Assembly (NCBI RefSeq): GCF_004770155.1
Contig: NZ_RQFA01000010.1
Coordinates: 1-64,000, forward strand
Source of the DNA: Leptospira gomenensis
GTDB lineage: Bacteria > Spirochaetota > Leptospiria > Leptospirales > Leptospiraceae
Length of the DNA stretch: 64,000 nt
Reading direction: 5' to 3'
The notes beneath the pieces are model-generated. The model made no database searches, was not told the DNA's origin, and saw nothing but the letters and a program-made list of their open reading frames with translations. A program made the position numbers and the translations under genes. Below, piece after piece: positions 20,140-31,270 of this stretch (positions are counted from its first letter, which is position 1; every line of letters starts with the position of its first letter).

Positions 20140-22695
20140 ATGAACCTTCCTCCTCTACGTCAATCCATGGAACTCGCCTGGTCCCCGTTTGCGTTCTATT
20201 CCGGGTTCGCTTTCGTAATCTTTATCGTAAACCTATATATAACCTATAAAAATCTGAAAGTTCAAGGAAGCCGCGAATTCTTTTTCGTGATCTTCGGTTT
20301 GGCCGTTTATTCCTTCGGAAGTTTTTTCGAGATCCTTTCGAGAAACGAAAGCTGGATCGTGTTTTGGGACGACTTCCAATTCATAGGAAACGACATCATA
20401 GTAGTCGCGATCTGCTTTTTCATTCCGCGTATCACCTCTCTAACGTCCGTATTCAGATTCCCGCTTTCTTTGCTTCTCGTTGTTTTTCCCGTAATTAATG
20501 AAATACTAATATGGTCGGGGATTCATTCGGAATGGGTCCGCGTCAACGTAAGATTTTCCGCCGAAACATCTTGGAAAGCGTTGGTCTACGACTACGGTCC
20601 TTGGATGAAAATATTCGTAACGTATTACCTCTGTGCGCAGGCACTCATCGTGACCATTCTGATCTGGAAATTCGTCACACTCAAAGGATTCAGAAAAGCG
20701 CAGATGTTTTTGGTCCTCATAGGAATCCTAATCCCTTTTATAGGCGGACTGATGACCGTAGCCGGAGTTTTTCCGTTCATCAATCCGCACTTGGACGTCT
20801 TTCCGATCACGGGTTCGGCCACTGCGCTCGTATGGGTTTACGGACTTTTTTATTTCAGAATGATGGACCTCATACCGGTTGCGCGGGACAAGGTGTTCAA
20901 TCTCATTCAGGACGTAATTTTAATATTAGATAAAAATAATATAATTTTGGATTACAACGAAGCGGCTTTTTCCGTATTTTTAAACCGGCTGGGTTCGCCC
21001 GGAGTTTCGTTAAAGGAAGTATATCCGGACCTGGAATATCTGATCGAAAAATTCAAAAGGAACGAAACCGATTCGATTCCGGATCTTAGACTTTTTATAG
21101 AAGGAGAATTAAGATATTACGAAGTGATTCTGCCCAATTTCGCGGGTCAATCGGAACAAAGCGGCTTTTGGATTTTGTCCTTAAGGAATATCACCGAACG
21201 GAAGTTAGGCGAAGAACGCGCCATCGAGGAGAAAAACTTCCTGAATATGATCCTGGATTCGACGAGGGTTCTTTTTGTGGCGCTGGATCGGGGAGGAAGA
21301 ATTCTTCGTTTTAACAAGGCCTGCGAAAATGCGTTCGGCTATCGGTCCGAAGAGGTAAAGGGCCATTCTTTCTGGGAGATCTTCGCGGAGCCGCACAAAA
21401 AGGATCAGATCCGAAAAGTATATCTGCGAATGGTAAAGGGAAAATTTCTACCTAAAACGCAGGAGCATTGGATCGGCAAATTCAAAGAACGGAAACTGAT
21501 CCAGTGGGAAAATCGGGAAATCAAGGATCGTAACGGAAGAACCAACTTCATCATATCCGCAGGCGCGGACTTAACGGACGTGCACGAGGCGGAAAACGAA
21601 ATCGCGAATCTGAAATCCGCAAACGAAGAGATCACCCAAAAAAACCGTCTGATCGAAGAGCAAAAAAAGGAATTGGAACGAACGATAGAAACGCTCAAAA
21701 AAACGCAGGCCCAGCTCGTACAAACCGCGAAACTGGCAGACTTGGGCCAACTTGTATCCGGAATAGCCCACGAAATCAACAACCCGTTAGGCGCCATTCA
21801 AGCCTCGAATCAGAATATACAACATTACACGAAATCCTTCCGTCAAAAGTCCAAAAACTACTTCGAATTGTTAAACGAACTTCCTCGACATATACGTAAT
21901 ATGATCGCGACGTTGATCGAAAATTCCGCGGATCATTCCGACTTGGTACTCGGCCTGGAACGTAGAAAAAGAATAAAGGAAGTCCGGGTTCGTTTGGAAA
22001 CATTAGGGATTTCTAATCCTCCGAACGAAATGTGCGAGTTCGTCGTGGAATGTGGGATTTTCGGAAGAGAGGAATTTTTTAGGGACCTATTAAAACAGGA
22101 AAATTCTCTTCGGATTTTGGAAATGATCACCGACCTTCTGGGTCCGGAACGCAATTCTAAAACGATTCAAGCCGCAGTCGAGCGATCGTCGAAAATCCTT
22201 TATGCGCTCAAAAGCCTGGCACACTTCGAAAGCAATAGCGTGCTCGAAAAATCCGCATTAAAGGAAAACGTGGAAATCGTTCTCGCCTTGTATCAGAATC
22301 TATTCCGTCACGGAGTGGAACTTTCCGTACATTTCGACGAACTTCCAAAAATTCCGATCTATAGGGACGATCTTCTTCATCTTTGGACGAACCTGATCAT
22401 GAACGCAGTACAAGCAATGAACTATTCGGGAAAATTAACGATCAACGGGAAAAAGGAAAACGGGTTCGCAGTCGTGGAAATCAGCGATTCGGGTCCGGGA
22501 ATTCCCGAGTCGTTAAGGGAAAAAATTTTCGATCCATTTTTCACGACCAAACCGCCGGGAGAAGGGAGCGGACTGGGATTGGACATCTGCCAAAAAATCG
22601 TCCAGAAACACAGAGGTAGGATTTCGTATAATTCGGAGCCGGGCAAAACCGTCTTCAAAGTCGAGCTGCCGATAGAACAGGAAAACATAATTTAA
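20140..22695 (+). CDS. Membrane sensor histidine kinase (7TM-PAS-PAS-HisKA-HATPase)
   Basis: 851 residues. The N-terminal 7TM sensor module occupies about 1-250 (seven hydrophobic helices, ending FPITGSATALVWVYGLFYF). Two PAS domains follow (about 255-360 and 365-480, each ending in a typical PAS C-terminal strand such as ITERKLGEE). A coiled coil (about 485-535) leads to the H box GIAHEINNPLGAI with phospho-acceptor His544. An inserted helical segment of about 110 residues lies between the H box and the ATP-binding domain. NLIMNAVQAM, DSGPGIPESL and GSGLGLDICQKI are the N, G1 and G2 boxes. There is no receiver domain and no response regulator beside it, so the partner is elsewhere. Confidence 0.93.
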   Translation: MNLPPLRQSMELAWSPFAFYSGFAFVIFIVNLYITYKNLKVQGSREFFFVIFGLAVYSFGSFFEILSRNESWIVFWDDFQFIGNDIIVVAICFFIPRITSLTSVFRFPLSLLLVVFPVINEILIWSGIHSEWVRVNVRFSAETSWKALVYDYGPWMKIFVTYYLCAQALIVTILIWKFVTLKGFRKAQMFLVLIGILIPFIGGLMTVAGVFPFINPHLDVFPITGSATALVWVYGLFYFRMMDLIPVARDKVFNLIQDVILILDKNNIILDYNEAAFSVFLNRLGSPGVSLKEVYPDLEYLIEKFKRNETDSIPDLRLFIEGELRYYEVILPNFAGQSEQSGFWILSLRNITERKLGEERAIEEKNFLNMILDSTRVLFVALDRGGRILRFNKACENAFGYRSEEVKGHSFWEIFAEPHKKDQIRKVYLRMVKGKFLPKTQEHWIGKFKERKLIQWENREIKDRNGRTNFIISAGADLTDVHEAENEIANLKSANEEITQKNRLIEEQKKELERTIETLKKTQAQLVQTAKLADLGQLVSGIAHEINNPLGAIQASNQNIQHYTKSFRQKSKNYFELLNELPRHIRNMIATLIENSADHSDLVLGLERRKRIKEVRVRLETLGISNPPNEMCEFVVECGIFGREEFFRDLLKQENSLRILEMITDLLGPERNSKTIQAAVERSSKILYALKSLAHFESNSVLEKSALKENVEIVLALYQNLFRHGVELSVHFDELPKIPIYRDDLLHLWTNLIMNAVQAMNYSGKLTINGKKENGFAVVEISDSGPGIPESLREKIFDPFFTTKPPGEGSGLGLDICQKIVQKHRGRISYNSEPGKTVFKVELPIEQENII

Positions 22696-22699
22696 AATT

Positions 22700-23398
22700 T
22701 TATAATATTCCTTTTCTAGGAAGCAATCGAATCTCGTCCGGATAAACCGCGTCCGGAAGCGTGGATAACGTAGCCAGCCATTTCCCGAAATCGTCCACGG
22801 GGATCATATCGTCCTGATCGAAACCTTCCCTTCCCTTCCAGATGTCGGTGTAAACTGCTCCCGGATAAACCGTGATCACTCGGATTCCTTCCGATTTTAG
22901 TTCTTCCCGAAGAGCCTTTGCGAATCCGGCGATCGCGTGTCTACTCGCGCAATACGCGCTCGATTCCGGAAAACCCTGATAACCCGCCGTCGAAGATAGA
23001 TAACACAAAAACGAACCGGGAGACAACAGAGGAAGGATTTCCTTGGTAAGCAGAAAGAGAGAATTGAGATTGAGCACAAAATGCGCGTTCCATTCTTCCA
23101 GACTGATCTTTTCCACCGGTTTGAACAATCCGCTTCCGAACGTAAAATAAACGCCGGCTAACGAAGAACAATACGATCTCAACGAAGAAACGAATTCCGT
23201 AATTTCGCTGGGGCGCGCCAGGTTACAACGGAAATTCCTGCCGAACTGAAACGGATCTTCCCGTTTCCATTCGGATCCGGTCCTGGAAATTCCGACGGCG
23301 TCCTTATTTAGTAAATTCAAATTTTCTAATACTGATTTTCCGATTCCGGAACCCGCGCCGGCGACTAAGATGGGTCGATTTTGCGAAGTCGAAGCCAC
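22700..23398 (-). CDS. Short-chain dehydrogenase/reductase with Lys-to-Arg active site
   Basis: About 232 residues from a GTG at 23398, eleven bases after the mtnB stop; the longer open frame overlaps mtnB and is not used. The Rossmann glycine motif GAGSGIG (14-20), the LSSTAG serine segment and the YPGAVYTD segment are all SDR. The catalytic YxxxK reads YCASR: Tyr149 is kept, but the usual lysine is Arg153 (codon AGA). The lysine normally positions the nicotinamide ribose and lowers the tyrosine pKa, so activity may be reduced or altered. Last gene of the efp-mtnD-mtnB operon. Substrate unknown. Confidence 0.85.
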   Translation of the reverse strand: MASTSQNRPILVAGAGSGIGKSVLENLNLLNKDAVGISRTGSEWKREDPFQFGRNFRCNLARPSEITEFVSSLRSYCSSLAGVYFTFGSGLFKPVEKISLEEWNAHFVLNLNSLFLLTKEILPLLSPGSFLCYLSSTAGYQGFPESSAYCASRHAIAGFAKALREELKSEGIRVITVYPGAVYTDIWKGREGFDQDDMIPVDDFGKWLATLSTLPDAVYPDEIRLLPRKGIL

Positions 23399-23408
23399 GC
23401 CGTTTTTC

Positions 23409-24176
23409 TCAGGAAAAAGAAGCCGGGTAAACGGGGAATTCGGTGGAAAATACCTCTTCCCGATCCAATTCCGCGGCGGCCGACGGATCCGCGTTTCCGA
23501 CGGGAAGAACGTTCTTTTTTTCTCCGGGATACGAAAACGATTTCCAGGAAACCATGTATTTGAGGATAAAATCCGCCGCCTCGAGATTCCTATTTGCTTG
23601 AACCGAGTCCTTTCCCCATACGGTAATCCCGTGTTTTTCGATGATACAAAACGGAACGGCGGGTTTGTACACCTTGAGATAACGCTCCAGACAATCGGAT
23701 ATATCCTGAACATTCGAAAAATTGTATATTATAGGAACGTAAACTTTTGGATTTTCCTCCCAAATTCCGTAGGCTTTGAGAATTTCGATATTCGGAAGTT
23801 CCAAAAGTGCGATCGGTTCCGCGGAAGAAGTTCCCGCCCCGATCAAATTGGATTCCAAACTATGGACGTGCAGACCACAACCAGCGGTTTCCAAAGAGCG
23901 ATAAACGGCTCGATGGATGGACGATTCCGCGCTCGGTTTAAGCCCTTTTTCGGTTTTGGAATTACGAGACGGATCCGGTTTACCCGTCTCCAAGTCGATA
24001 TAAAGAAAATTACGTTTATTTAATAGATTTTTGTCCAGCCCGCTTCCGCTCACCCAAAAACCGGATTCTCCCGGAATACGGACGGAAAGGTTCCCCGCGG
24101 TACCGGGCATCCAACCGTTTTTGTGATACGAGGCTCCCAACGCGGCGAGCCTCTCCAGTTGTTTTTTGACGGACAT
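23409..24176 (-). CDS. mtnB: Methylthioribulose-1-phosphate dehydratase
   Basis: 255 residues, class II aldolase fold. The N-terminal GWMPGTAGNLSVRI is the substrate-phosphate loop. Zinc ligands are His103 and His105 in GLHVHS and His181 in EKHGITVWG, with a likely catalytic Glu84. The enzyme dehydrates 5-methylthioribulose-1-phosphate in the methionine salvage pathway. Its gene starts one base after mtnD ends, which supports the assignment. mtnA, mtnK and the enolase-phosphatase step are not in this window. Cytosolic. Confidence 0.92.
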   Translation of the reverse strand: MSVKKQLERLAALGASYHKNGWMPGTAGNLSVRIPGESGFWVSGSGLDKNLLNKRNFLYIDLETGKPDPSRNSKTEKGLKPSAESSIHRAVYRSLETAGCGLHVHSLESNLIGAGTSSAEPIALLELPNIEILKAYGIWEENPKVYVPIIYNFSNVQDISDCLERYLKVYKPAVPFCIIEKHGITVWGKDSVQANRNLEAADFILKYMVSWKSFSYPGEKKNVLPVGNADPSAAAELDREEVFSTEFPVYPASFS

Positions 24177-24177
24177 A

Positions 24178-24711
24178 TCAGTCCAACGAGTTGGTTTCTT
24201 CCACGTAGTTCGGCACCCAGCCGCTCATATCCTGGAAGTAACGAACCGCCTTGATCCTTTTTTTGTCGTCGAGATAAAACCAATGATTGGTGTTTCTCGG
24301 TACGGAAATGAAGTCGTCCTTTACCACGTGAACGAGAAACTTCTCCCCCTTGAGGGCAAAACCGAAAACACCCGACCCGTCCACGATATAACGCACTTCT
24401 TCGTCCGTGTGATAGTGAACCCTGTCGAACTTGGCGAGCATTTCGTTCAAACCGGAAACGTTCGGATGAAGTACGATCAAGTCTCTGGATTGATATCCTT
24501 CTTTTTGTTTGAGGGTTTCGAAACGATCGTCCAATTTTTTGAGCAGATCCTCTTTTTCGAGGTCGGCCAAAACTTCCTTATCGGTGAGAGAAGTCGCGTG
24601 ATCCGGAACCTTCCAGTGGTCGTAGTCGATTCCCCTTTCTTTTAAGAAGGATTTTACTTCGTTCGTTTCCTTGATTTCGGGAAGGCCTTTTTGTCTTACG
24701 ATCGTTGCCAT
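24178..24711 (-). CDS. mtnD: Acireductone dioxygenase
   Basis: 177 residues, a cupin of the ARD family. The metal ligands are visible as His99, His101 and Glu105 in [11 protein letters not shown] and His143 in NTNHWF. With Fe2+ it converts acireductone to the methionine precursor 4-methylthio-2-oxobutanoate and formate; with Ni2+ it gives an off-pathway product. GGAGA lies before the ATG. It sits 17 bases after efp and one base before mtnB in a four-gene operon. Confidence 0.94.
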   Translation of the reverse strand: MATIVRQKGLPEIKETNEVKSFLKERGIDYDHWKVPDHATSLTDKEVLADLEKEDLLKKLDDRFETLKQKEGYQSRDLIVLHPNVSGLNEMLAKFDRVHYHTDEEVRYIVDGSGVFGFALKGEKFLVHVVKDDFISVPRNTNHWFYLDDKKRIKAVRYFQDMSGWVPNYVEETNSLD

Positions 24712-24728
24712 GATTGTCTCCGCAGATG

Positions 24729-25295
24729 TTATTTGCTGACCCTTTCTACGTAAGTGAGATCCCGCAGGTCTATTTTTATGACGTCGCCCTGCTTGACGAA
24801 AATAGGAACGTTGATTTCTCCACCGGTCTCCACGGTGACCCGTTTTTGCGCGGTGCCGGAAGTGTCCCCTTTGAGACCTTCTTCCGCATACGTAACCTGT
24901 AAAACGGAAAAGTTGGGAGGAATGACTCCGATCGGTTTGCCCTCGTAAAAGGTGACTTCCATCGGAGTTTCCTCTTTGAGAAACGGAAGGATGTCCTCCA
25001 CGTATTCCTTGGATACGGGCATCTGTTCGAAGTCGTTCGAATCCATAAAGATGATGTCATCGCCTTCGGTGTAGCAGATGGTCATGTTTCTTTTTTCCAA
25101 TTCCACGCTCTCCAGCTTTTCGGCCGCCTTGAAGGTCCGTTCGATCGAACTGTTTCGGGTGAGGTTTTTCAGTTTGGTTCTGATAAAGGCGGAACCTTTT
25201 CCGGGGTTGACGAATTCGCTTTTGACGACCGAATACAGTTCCCCTTCCACTTTGAGAACCATTCCTTTTTTTACTTCTGTGATGCCGAGGGTCAT
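24729..25295 (-). CDS. efp: Translation elongation factor P
   Basis: 188 residues, three beta-barrel domains as expected. The loop that reaches the peptidyl-transferase centre is NPGKGSAF, with Lys33 as the modification site (Lys34 in E. coli numbering). A lysine in this context is the type modified with beta-lysine by EpmA and EpmB, and both genes are in this window. EF-P rescues ribosomes stalled at polyproline. AGGA precedes the ATG. It heads the operon with mtnD, mtnB and an SDR and diverges from the PstS-like gene. Confidence 0.96.
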   Translation of the reverse strand: MTLGITEVKKGMVLKVEGELYSVVKSEFVNPGKGSAFIRTKLKNLTRNSSIERTFKAAEKLESVELEKRNMTICYTEGDDIIFMDSNDFEQMPVSKEYVEDILPFLKEETPMEVTFYEGKPIGVIPPNFSVLQVTYAEEGLKGDTSGTAQKRVTVETGGEINVPIFVKQGDVIKIDLRDLTYVERVSK

Positions 25296-25430
25296 GGATT
25301 TTCCTAAGAATAAAATACGCTCCTTCTATTTGTTTTCCAAAGGGCGCCCTGTCAAGAAAAAGAACCCGCAACTCCCTTCCACAAAGCCCGTGGAACGCCG
25401 TTTTCGGCCGATTCGAACGAATGTGGTAAT

Positions 25431-25458
25431 TTGTAATAATTCGAGCTCGAATTGTAAT
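25431..25458. promoter_or_regulatory. Palindrome flanked by direct repeats, possible operator
   Basis: A perfect 16-bp palindrome AATTCGAGCTCGAATT (25438-25453) overlaps two direct repeats of TTGTAAT that start at 25431 and 25452, 21 bases apart. It lies in the 228-base divergent region between efp and the PstS-like gene. Direct repeats two helical turns apart recall Pho-box geometry, but the sequence is not a consensus Pho box. Confidence 0.4.
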
Positions 25459-25523
25459 AGACTTTTTCGGGACCCCGAGCACGATCCCGGGAAGTTTACG
25501 CAGGAACAAAAAATCAAGACCGT

Positions 25524-26435
<912 letters not shown>

Positions 26436-26501
26436 ACGAGATCCCGGGATTTTTTCGAGGAAAAAGATTGATTTCCCAAAATCCCGGGGTCTAATCCACG
26501 T

Positions 26502-26828
26502 ATGAGCCGCTTCCTGCTTGCCATCTTCTCCGTGGGAATCTCCGTCTGTTTTCTCGCGGACGCTTTTGCGGAAAGCAGATTAGAATCTTACAAACCCGTC
26601 GTGGCACGGACCAAGGCTCCCTCCAGAACGATCTCTCAGATTTCGAATCCGTTTAGCAAAGGAATCAACACGTCCTCGGACGACGACAAAGGGCATGTTT
26701 CCTTTTTGCAGTTCGATTGTTTCTCGGGAACGTTTTTACCTACTTTCAAATCCTACAAATTCGAACTCTTTTCCGGGAAGGTTTCGCTTTCGTTTCGATA
26801 TCTTTCCTTACCACCTCCGGCTGTTTAA
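26502..26828 (+). CDS. Small exported hypothetical protein
   Basis: 108 residues. The N-terminus is a good signal peptide (LLAIFSVGISVCFLADAFAES, cut near AFA-ES). The mature part is about 85 residues with several Phe/Ser-rich strands ending in SLPPPAV and two Asp-rich turns. No family recognised. The ribosome-binding site is weak, so confidence is moderate. A strong terminator follows at 27019. Confidence 0.5.
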   Translation: MSRFLLAIFSVGISVCFLADAFAESRLESYKPVVARTKAPSRTISQISNPFSKGINTSSDDDKGHVSFLQFDCFSGTFLPTFKSYKFELFSGKVSLSFRYLSLPPPAV

Positions 26829-27018
26829 GGTCGCATTCAATTCTGTAATTCGGGAGTAAGTCTCCCCGTTACGGAGGACTCGGCTTCTTGGGCAAAGGAA
26901 ACCGTTTCCTTCGGACGCAAACAGAATCTCTCGATTGGAAATATTCTCATTCTTGTCCTGAATCTCCTAAACGTGAGAATCCCCAGCGGAAGATGCAAAA
27001 AAAAATCGATGAGTCTAG

Positions 27019-27061
27019 GCCGGAAGCAGGTTTCGAAAGTCCTCTCTTCCGGCTTTTTTTT
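27019..27061 (+). terminator. Rho-independent terminator
   Basis: GCCGGAAG (27019-27026) pairs perfectly with CTTCCGGC (27046-27053) and is followed by eight T. It closes the unit upstream, and the epmB-like gene starts 34 bases later. Confidence 0.85.
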
Positions 27062-27095
27062 AATCAATGAGAAACTACTTCTTGGTTGACGGAAC

Positions 27096-28248
<1,153 letters not shown>

Positions 28249-28265
<17 letters not shown>

Positions 28266-28893
28266 TACTGGTTCCATCGCCTTCGCGATCCGTTCCGACT
28301 CCGAAGAAGTCGCCGAGCGGCCCCGAAAACGTAGGGGAACATCGATCCCCCTGCGGATCGTTCCCTTTCTCCTCCCCGTCGCTTGTTGCGTAGCAATTCT
28401 TCTTTTTGCACGATGCAAAACACAAGAAAGCAAAGGAACGTCCGTAGCGGCGGAAACTCCCCGGTATCTTCGGTTGAATTACGACGTCGTTTATGATACA
28501 AGCGAAGGAGCGACTTTATTCGGTTCGGGAAAGTTGTTCGCCCGCGGCCTTTTTTACGATTTTCAGATTCATTCCTCGAAGAACAAATTCGAACGTATAC
28601 GAGCCTCGTCGTATACGGAAGACAATCAAATCGACTTTAAATATATCTTAAACACCGACGAGCTGGGTTCGCTTAAGAATAAGCAATATCAATATTTTTC
28701 CATGCCGAACGATTCCCGGGCCGGGGTAATGACCGGACTTCACGAAGGAAATTGTTACATCCGCTGGGAATGGCAAAAGGAATCCTTCGTTTTCGTATTC
28801 GAAACCGACGTCAAAAACGAATCCGGCGAATCGCAAGCGGCTCTCGGCAAGGAATTTCATGAAAATATCCGCAAAGGTTTAAGAATTTTTTAG
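28249..28893 (+). CDS. Hypothetical lipoprotein or anchored protein
   Basis: 214 residues from ATG 28249, which overlaps the epmB-like stop by 17 bases and has GGGAGG at the right distance. A charged N-terminus of about 38 residues precedes a hydrophobic helix with a lipobox-like end (LLFARC, Cys near 56). The mature part is a beta-rich domain of about 155 residues (YDVVYDTSEGATLFGSGKLF, HEGNCYIRWEWQKESFVFV). The long N-terminus before the helix is unusual for a lipoprotein. Function unknown. The overlap implies co-translation with the aminomutase. Confidence 0.75.
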
Positions 28894-28947
28894 TCTTCTT
28901 GACCAATTCCGTACAGGTCCGTATCCTATCCACTGCAAGGATCTGAA

Positions 28948-29154
28948 ATGTGGCTGAAGCTGGGAGATTCGGAAGTTATCAATCTGGATTACGTATCCAC
29001 TATTAAAAAAAATCCCTCTTCCAATTCCATCGAGATCATTTACAACGATCTCAATCATATCAAATCCCTGCCGTTCCGAAATTCGGAAGAAAGAGACAGG
29101 GCCTACGACGCGATCCTGGAAAATCTATCGAGAATGAAATTATTTTTTGAATGA
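28948..29154 (+). CDS. Small hypothetical protein
   Basis: 68 residues with an AAGGA-type ribosome-binding site. The protein looks like a small beta-hairpin-plus-helix fold (MWLKLGDSEVINLDYVSTIK, then SIEIIYNDL, RDRAYDAILENLSRM). No signal peptide. Its TGA overlaps an ATG of the nucleotidyltransferase frame, so the two are one unit. Function unknown. Confidence 0.7.
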   Translation: MWLKLGDSEVINLDYVSTIKKNPSSNSIEIIYNDLNHIKSLPFRNSEERDRAYDAILENLSRMKLFFE

Positions 29155-29165
29155 TCGGAGGAAAG

Positions 29166-29921
29166 ATGGAGTCGATCAAAGAGAATCTACAAACCGTGTT
29201 TTCTCTCAAGCCGTTCGAAATCGTGTATTACGGATCCAGACAAAGGGGAGATTTCCACGACGGTTCCGATTTCAATTTTTTTCTTTTGGCGGACCCGAGC
29301 GATCAGCTCAAGAGCACGTTCCTTCGGGAAATCAACGCGGTTCTCAGTCCTTTGGAAAAAACCGGACCGGTTCATCTGATCACGGCGGACACCGATTCTT
29401 TCGCCGCAAGACTCCGAGTATTCGAACCGTCGGCGGTTCATCTCTGCGAATTGGGCGAACCTTTCTTCGCAGAGGAAAATTTTCCGGCCCTCCTTCAGGA
29501 ATGGAACCAGATCAAAACACAGAAGATAGACGCCACCTTAACCGGAAGACATCTCAGAAAACGATATCGTTTTTATAAAAGTATTTCTCCCAGAAATACC
29601 AAAGAAGAAATCATGAGAATGGAACGGCTCGTCGCTCTTTATCTTCAAACGTGGATTTTCCGAGAAATCGAAGACGTAAGTTGGATCGAGGTAGTTTATT
29701 CCGATATTCCGAGTAGATTGATTTCCATGATCCGCGAATTGTATAAAAAAGAAGTCCCGGACTTCATCCTGGAAATTCTGGATCTTTATGAGGAAATTCT
29801 AAAGTTAAAATTAGAGATAAGAAATCAACGCAACCCGTTTTCCGCGGAACGATTTCAAACGCTCAAAGAAACGATCCGTTTCGAAGAAAAAGAAATCAAA
29901 ATTCTAAAATTGAATTACTGA
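29166..29921 (+). CDS. Nucleotidyltransferase-domain protein
   Basis: About 251 residues from ATG 29166, chosen because GGAGG lies just before it; an ATG at 29151 lacks any such site. The core VYYGSRQRGDFHDGSDFNFFLL is the GS-x10-D-x-(D/N) motif of the DNA polymerase beta/MNT superfamily. The second carboxylate position reads Asn (SDFNF instead of SDIDL), and a third Asp may lie near DTDSF. A long helical C-terminus (about 120-250) resembles the HEPN-like helices that accompany MNT domains. The acceptor is unknown. The missing second Asp may mean altered activity. Confidence 0.75.
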   Translation: MESIKENLQTVFSLKPFEIVYYGSRQRGDFHDGSDFNFFLLADPSDQLKSTFLREINAVLSPLEKTGPVHLITADTDSFAARLRVFEPSAVHLCELGEPFFAEENFPALLQEWNQIKTQKIDATLTGRHLRKRYRFYKSISPRNTKEEIMRMERLVALYLQTWIFREIEDVSWIEVVYSDIPSRLISMIRELYKKEVPDFILEILDLYEEILKLKLEIRNQRNPFSAERFQTLKETIRFEEKEIKILKLNY

Positions 29922-30154
29922 TATAGTACAAAATCAGCCCTGAACGAACACGTCCAAATTCCACACTCGACGAAGATCGTTCCGGAGCCGTACATCGATC
30001 CACGTCGTCTGCCGATTCTATTCGTACGTTGTGACGGCCTCCGTTTCGTAGACCAACTCAGTTTCATAGTTCCCTATGCCGGAGAACACTCGACGGAACT
30101 TTAATAAATCCGGTTCTCCGAGGCGGGATGTTTCGTTCGGGATAAAGGTTTCGT

Positions 30155-31189
30155 CTAACGTTTCTCGAAAAGATAATGCGAAACGATCCACTCTTCCCCT
30201 CGTTTGAATTTCCAGAGTTCGGCGCAGGCCATAAAAAACACCTTCCAATACACGAACCACTTCAGGGAAGCCTCCGATCCGTAAACTTCCTCGAAAACTT
30301 TTAGGACATCCGCGCGATTCCGATACATATTCTGCAACCACGCCTCGGAAGTGCGCGCATAGTGGGTTCCTTCCACGACCCATTGATTTAAGATCAGAAA
30401 ATCCTTCTGGAAATACAAAAACAAATCGTGAGAAGGCATTTGCCCGCCGGTGAAAAAATATTTGGACATCCAATCCGTATCGTCTACGACTTCGAACGCG
30501 TACGGAAAGGAACGATGCGAAAATATATGAACGAAAAAAAGTCCCTTCGGTTTGAGGAAACTCGAAAATCGTTCGAACAGTTTTTCATAGTTTTTCATAT
30601 GCTCCAACATCTCCACGGAAACGAGTCTGTCGAATTTTTTGTCGATCCGAAACACGTTCATGTCCGCAGTCACTATGGTGAGATTTTTCAATCCCCTCTT
30701 TTTTGCCTCACCGTCTATGAATTTTTTCTGACTCTTAGAGTTCGAGACGCCGGTAATCTTCGATTTAGGAAATCGTTCCGCTAAATATAGCGAAAGCGAA
30801 CCCCAACCACATCCCAGGTCCAACACGCTCATCCCGTCGTCGATCCTCGCCCTTTGACAGGTGATCTCCAACATTCTGCGCTCCGATTCGTCAAAGGTTG
30901 TATCTTTGCTTTCCCAATAACCGGAACTGTATTTCATGTGTTTTCCCATCACCAATCGAAAAAAATCGGCCGGAACTTCATAGTGCTGTTCATTGGCGGC
31001 GTCGGTACGGACCGCGATCGGGGAATTTTTCAGATTTTGAACGTACTCGATTTTGTGCGTTTGATTTTTTTCAAGGGAACCTTTGTTTTCCTGTTTCAAC
31101 CGTTGACGCAGCAGGTTCCGTATACGGAGACGGATCAGCCAATCCGGGAAAACGTCCTTTTCCAGAAGATCGTATATAAAATCGCCCAT
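30155..31189 (-). CDS. Cyclopropane-fatty-acid-synthase-like methyltransferase (second copy)
   Basis: 344 residues. The SAM-binding site is VLDLGCGWGSLSLYLAERFP (about 123-142). The upstream HYEVPADFFRLVMGKHMKYSSGYWE is the CFA-type lipid-binding opening, and VSVEMLEHMKNYEKL follows. The N-terminal part is shorter than in the other CFA-like gene at 32658. It probably adds a carbon from S-adenosylmethionine to an unsaturated acyl chain in the membrane. It is the last gene of a six-gene minus-strand cluster. The 233 bases downstream (29922-30154) contain no gene I can support. Confidence 0.85.
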   Translation of the reverse strand: MGDFIYDLLEKDVFPDWLIRLRIRNLLRQRLKQENKGSLEKNQTHKIEYVQNLKNSPIAVRTDAANEQHYEVPADFFRLVMGKHMKYSSGYWESKDTTFDESERRMLEITCQRARIDDGMSVLDLGCGWGSLSLYLAERFPKSKITGVSNSKSQKKFIDGEAKKRGLKNLTIVTADMNVFRIDKKFDRLVSVEMLEHMKNYEKLFERFSSFLKPKGLFFVHIFSHRSFPYAFEVVDDTDWMSKYFFTGGQMPSHDLFLYFQKDFLILNQWVVEGTHYARTSEAWLQNMYRNRADVLKVFEEVYGSEASLKWFVYWKVFFMACAELWKFKRGEEWIVSHYLFEKR

Positions 31190-31270
31190 TATTTCACACC
31201 TTTTGAATATTCATTTTACTTAATTTACTAAACAATTAGGAACGCACACCCGAAATTTCGAAGAAGAAAT

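Noticed and set aside
25431..25458. Classical Pho box before the PstS-like gene
   Set aside because: Spacing of the direct repeats is suggestive, but the sequence TTGTAAT is not the consensus, so I list it only as a possible operator.
30018..30154. Extra gene downstream of the second CFA-like gene
   Set aside because: The frame is mainly the shadow of the CFA gene; the last 45 codons beyond it have no start or ribosome-binding site.
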